Both the position numbers and the translations under genes were made by a program. From Afipia massiliensis (GTDB lineage: Bacteria > Pseudomonadota > Alphaproteobacteria > Rhizobiales > Xanthobacteraceae), in the NCBI RefSeq assembly GCF_014203115.1, contig NZ_JACHIJ010000003.1, forward strand, positions 434,001 to 498,000: a stretch of 64,000 nucleotides of DNA, given 5' to 3'. How positions within the stretch are numbered: the first letter of the stretch is position 1; each line of letters opens with the position of its first letter. Below are positions 61,506-64,000 of this stretch, piece by piece. The notes beneath the pieces were generated by a model. That model was not told the DNA's origin, ran no database searches, and was given only the letters and a program-made list of their open reading frames with translations.

Positions 61506-62504
61506 CTAAAGCGTCAGCACAATTTTGCCAATATGTTGGCTGGTTTCCATCCGCGCATGGGCTTTTGAGGCATCTTTCAGCGGGAACGAGCTGTCCATCA
61601 GGGGTTTGACGCGGCCATCGGCAAACCAGGGCATGGCCTTGGCCTCAATTGCGCTGACCATGGCCGCCTTGTCGGCGACCGAGCGCGGGCGCAGCGTTGA
61701 GCCGGTATGGTGTAGCCGCTTCATCATCAGCTTGGCGAAATTCGGCGTCGCCTTCGAGCCGCCGAGGAACGCGATCTGTACAATGCGGCCCTCGACCGCG
61801 GCGGCCTCGTAGTTGCGATCGATGTAATCGCCGCCGACCATGTCGAGGATGACGTTGACGCCTGCGCCATCGGTGAGGGCCTTGATCCTTTCGACGAAGT
61901 CCTCGGTCTTGTAGTTGATCGCCGCATCCGCGCCGAGCTTGAGACACGCATCGACCTTGTCCTGCCCGCCGACAGTAACGAACACCTTGGCGCCATGTGC
62001 CTTCGCCATCTGAATGGCCATGGTGCCGATGCCGGACGAGCCGCCGTGAATCAGCAGCGTCTCATTCGGTTTCAATCCGCCGCGCTCGAACACGTTGTGC
62101 CAGACGGTCATCAGCGTTTCGGCGATCGCGCCGGCTTCCGTCATCGAAAGCCCTTTCGGCACCGACATCGCGTGAGTTTCGTGGGTGATGCAGTATTCGG
62201 CGTAGCCACCGCCTGCGACCAGCGACATCACCTTGTCGCCGATCTTGCGCTTGGTGACGCCGTCGCCGAGCGCGACCACTTCGCCCGAGATTTCGAGACC
62301 GGGAAGATCGCTCGCGCCGGGAGGCACCGGATAGAGTCCCAAGCGCTGCAACACGTCGGGACGGTTCACGCCGGCGGCGGCAACCTTGATGAGGATTTCA
62401 TTCGGTCCGGGCTTGGGCACCGGACGCTGTTCGGGCACCAGCACCTCAGGGCCGCCGGGCTTCGAAATCGCGATCGCGGTCATTTGTGCGGGCAGCTTGT
62501 CCAT
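61506..62504 (-). CDS. NAD(P)H quinone oxidoreductase, PIG3/zeta-crystallin type
   Basis: Product of 332 residues of the medium-chain dehydrogenase family. N-terminal AAAGVNRPDVLQRLGLYP and LPGLEISGEVVALG and the Rossmann motif HGGSSGIGTMAIQMAKAHGA match the TP53I3/PIG3-type quinone oxidoreductases. Structural and catalytic zinc ligands of alcohol dehydrogenases are absent. It reduces quinones using NADPH. Confidence 0.93.
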   Translation of the reverse strand: MDKLPAQMTAIAISKPGGPEVLVPEQRPVPKPGPNEILIKVAAAGVNRPDVLQRLGLYPVPPGASDLPGLEISGEVVALGDGVTKRKIGDKVMSLVAGGGYAEYCITHETHAMSVPKGLSMTEAGAIAETLMTVWHNVFERGGLKPNETLLIHGGSSGIGTMAIQMAKAHGAKVFVTVGGQDKVDACLKLGADAAINYKTEDFVERIKALTDGAGVNVILDMVGGDYIDRNYEAAAVEGRIVQIAFLGGSKATPNFAKLMMKRLHHTGSTLRPRSVADKAAMVSAIEAKAMPWFADGRVKPLMDSSFPLKDASKAHARMETSQHIGKIVLTL

Positions 62505-62587
62505 GAGGTGTCCTTGCGGCGGTGGGGCGGGAAATGAAATATCATCAGGGCCAGCAGCTATAATCGGGCGAGCGACGGGAGGGAAGC

Positions 62588-62779
62588 ATGGCCGGCGATG
62601 ACGACGACAAGCCGAGGAAGAAAATCACTCACGAACTGGGGCAGGACCTGTCGTTGCTGTCGTTCGAGGATATCGAAGACCGCATTGCAGCACTGGCGGC
62701 TGAGATCGAACGGCTGAAAGCCGACGCCGCAAAGAAGCGCGCCAGCCGCGATGCTGCGAACGCGTTCTTCAAATCGTGA
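62588..62779 (+). CDS. DUF1192 family small protein
   Basis: Product of 63 residues. HELGQDLSLLSFEDIEDRIAALAAEIERLKADAAKKRA is the DUF1192 pattern: a short conserved motif and an amphipathic helix that may be a coiled coil. GGGAGGGAAGC precedes the ATG. It is conserved near quinone oxidoreductase and RcdA genes in Rhizobiales, function unknown. Confidence 0.88.
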   Translation: MAGDDDDKPRKKITHELGQDLSLLSFEDIEDRIAALAAEIERLKADAAKKRASRDAANAFFKS

Positions 62780-63138
62780 ACGCAGGAAACCGGGAAACGC
62801 AGGTTCCGAGCAATTGCAAAGGAACCGTAAAGGGAATCGTTCATTTACGGCGTATTAAGCTTTCGGGTTTATGACTTTGATTGTCCTTGTTTGGACACCG
62901 AGTGGCTCCTGTCCACTCTGTTTGACGCCTCCCTGTTATCAACTTTCAAAAGCCGCCGGAAACGGCGGCTCTTTTTTGTCCGCTGCGTTAATCTTTGCGG
63001 GCCCGTTTTGCCGCGTGCGGCATCCCGTTGGAAACCATATCTCCTCATTGTTATCGCAAGTGGCTGGACTCCCGGCTGCGGGCGCGCAATCATTTGTTCA
63101 TCATAAAAAAATCAGCGTAACCGCGTGAGGCGTTAACC
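62780..63138. other. Intergenic region between DUF1192 and rcdA
   Basis: These 359 bases hold the sRNA/terminator structure at 62882-62977 and the rcdA promoter region downstream of it. GCGTTAACC stands near the rcdA start but no full CtrA site (TTAA-N7-TTAAC) is seen. No convincing protein gene. Confidence 0.5.
62882..62977 (+). ncRNA. Candidate small RNA ending in a strong terminator
   Basis: Three hairpins follow each other: TGTCC/GGACA (62882-62897), GAGTGG/CCACTC (62900-62918), then AGCCGCCG-GAAA-CGGCGGCT (62951-62970, 8 bp with a GNRA loop) and TTTTTT. The last is a clear intrinsic terminator. It may simply end the DUF1192 transcript, but the two upstream hairpins and 100-nt distance from the stop suggest an independent or processed small RNA. 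No firm promoter is seen. Confidence 0.45.
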
Positions 63139-63645
63139 ATGTCCGACCAGGGCGCAGCCGATCTCGTTCTTCTCAGTGAACGGATCACCAATTCACCCGC
63201 CTTCGGGACCTTGTTCCGGGAAGGCATGGATCTCGTGGAGGAGACCGCGGCCTATCTCGACGGGCCGGGCCGTACCGAGGCCAAGGCGCTCGAGCGCTCT
63301 GTCAGCCTGAGCTATGCGACCGAAAGCATGCGGTTGACGACGCGGCTGATGCAACTGGCGTCGTGGCTGCTGCTGCATCGCGCGGTCAAGGAAGGCGAGA
63401 TGACGCTGCACCAGGCCAATCGCGAAAAGACCAAGGTCAAGCTGACGGCGGCCGATCCCTGCCCGGATGACATGCTCGCAAAGTTGCCGGAGCGATTGCA
63501 GGAACTCGTGTCGCGCTCGATGGCGCTGCAATCCAAGGTGCGCCGGCTCGATATGACGATCCACACGTCGGCCTCCGAGCATCTTTCGATCGGCAATCCG
63601 CTGGTGCCGCAGATGAACATGCTGAAGGCTGCGTTCGAGCGGTAG
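63139..63645 (+). CDS. rcdA: RcdA-like protease adaptor (DUF1465)
   Basis: Product of 168 residues, helical. It matches DUF1465: FGTLFREGMDLVEETAAYLDGPGR, SLSYATESMRLTTRLMQLASWLLLHRAV and LPERLQELVSRSMALQSKVRRLD. In Caulobacter RcdA helps ClpXP degrade the cell-cycle regulator CtrA. In other groups the family name is assigned by similarity and the partners may differ. Confidence 0.87.
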   Translation: MSDQGAADLVLLSERITNSPAFGTLFREGMDLVEETAAYLDGPGRTEAKALERSVSLSYATESMRLTTRLMQLASWLLLHRAVKEGEMTLHQANREKTKVKLTAADPCPDDMLAKLPERLQELVSRSMALQSKVRRLDMTIHTSASEHLSIGNPLVPQMNMLKAAFER

Positions 63646-63662
63646 GCAGACGCAATGCGTCG

Positions 63663-63680
63663 TCCCTGCGAATGCGGGGA
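63663..63680. repeat. Degenerate REP hairpin
   Basis: TCCCTGCGAATGCGGGGA is a mutated copy of the TCCCCGC-GAAA-GCGGGGA unit. It lies 18 nt past the rcdA stop. Confidence 0.55.
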
Positions 63681-63854
63681 CCCATACTCCCCAAGCCATC
63701 GATCTTGTGGCGATGGCGATGCAGCTCTTCCTGCAATCACCAGAGCCTTCGGTGGCTATGGGTCCCGGCCGGAGCCTGTCATCGGACCGGCGAAGCCGGA
63801 CCCGTTGGCCGGGACGACCCTGAGACGCCGCTCACATCGCTTCCCAAAACGAAA

Positions 63855-63882
63855 AACGCCCCAGCAGATGCCGGGGCGTTTG
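63855..63882 (-). terminator. Intrinsic terminator of rpmE
   Basis: AAACGCCCC (63855-63863) pairs with GGGGCGTTT (63874-63882) over a 10-nt loop, and the minus strand continues into TTTTT. It is 31 nt beyond the rpmE stop. Confidence 0.85.
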
Positions 63883-63913
63883 TATTTGTGCGCAATCCGA
63901 ACCCTGAGAAGGA

Positions 63914-64000
63914 TCAGTCCTTCTTGAGGAAGCCCGAAAACTTCTTCTGGAAGCGCGAAACGCGGCCGCCGCGGTCGAGCAGCTGCTGGGTACCGCCGGT
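63914..64000 (-). CDS. rpmE: 50S ribosomal protein L31, C-terminal part
   Basis: The minus strand reads 28 residues and a TGA stop at 63914-63916: TGGTQQLLDRGGRVSRFQKK then FSGFLKKD. This is the C-terminus of alphaproteobacterial L31, which continues from a HP-(F/A)-(Y/W)-TG turn. The N-terminal half lies beyond the window. It is followed by its own terminator. Confidence 0.85.
   Translation of the reverse strand, partial: TGGTQQLLDRGGRVSRFQKKFSGFLKKD

Overview
The window is chromosomal DNA from an alphaproteobacterium of the Bradyrhizobiaceae/Nitrobacteraceae group (Bradyrhizobium, Rhodopseudomonas, Afipia and relatives); the genus cannot be settled from sequence alone. The evidence is a high-GC genome, the C4-pathway 5-aminolevulinate synthase HemA, the regulators TrcR and RcdA, the Rhizobiales block hisD - UPF0262 - LMW phosphatase - maf - yacG, DUF1192/DUF1465/DUF2948 genes, and intergenic REP-type palindromes of a kind common in this family. 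About 60 protein genes, two tRNAs (Thr-GGT, Phe-GAA) and many intergenic repeats can be supported. No phage, integrase, transposase or CRISPR array was seen.

Layout. 1-9.4 kb: transport, with an MHS-type MFS permease, small membrane proteins, and a sodium:solute symporter with its DUF4212 small subunit, divergent from a 714-residue exonuclease-CBS-nucleotidyltransferase fusion. 9.7-15.5 kb: a sensor kinase with its own transporter domain (NahK-like), flanked by two LuxR-type response regulators and a HAD hydrolase. 15.5-21.7 kb: hemA (with an FNR/FixK-type box upstream), a metallo-beta-lactamase-fold hydrolase, bioB and a chemoreceptor. 22-27.5 kb: tRNA-Thr, a cNMP-binding/thioredoxin-reductase-like flavoprotein followed by a UBP zinc finger, an exported alpha/beta hydrolase and an NAD-binding epimerase-like protein. 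27.7-32.9 kb: murA, DUF2948, hisD, UPF0262, LMW phosphatase, maf, yacG. 33-37.4 kb: tRNA-Phe, an acyl-CoA dehydrogenase, the guanidinium exporter sugE, a lone atpB paralogue, a YbaK deacylase and an SPW protein. 37.7-47.6 kb: assorted metabolism and transport, ending with propionyl-CoA synthetase. 47.7-53 kb: many small genes, a Crp/Fnr regulator and TrcR. 53-64 kb: ispH, thrB, rnhA, a peroxiredoxin, a DsbD-like protein, YqgE, a GGDEF-EAL protein, a quinone oxidoreductase, DUF1192, RcdA and the end of rpmE.

The most interesting non-coding signals are these. (1) Two tandem-hairpin leaders with ACGR loops lie on the minus strand, one before sugE and one before the orphan atpB; they match the guanidine-II (mini-ykkC) riboswitch architecture, including a GGAGAG Shine-Dalgarno hexamer just 3' of the second hairpin. 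(2) A near-duplicate ~70-nt leader precedes two neighbouring small genes at 50.6-51.3 kb and carries the complement of each gene's Shine-Dalgarno. (3) A bipartite family of ~76-bp palindromes with CTAG ends is present as three two-hairpin modules; two are near-identical inverted copies 27.5 kb apart. (4) A possible small RNA ending in a strong terminator lies upstream of rcdA.
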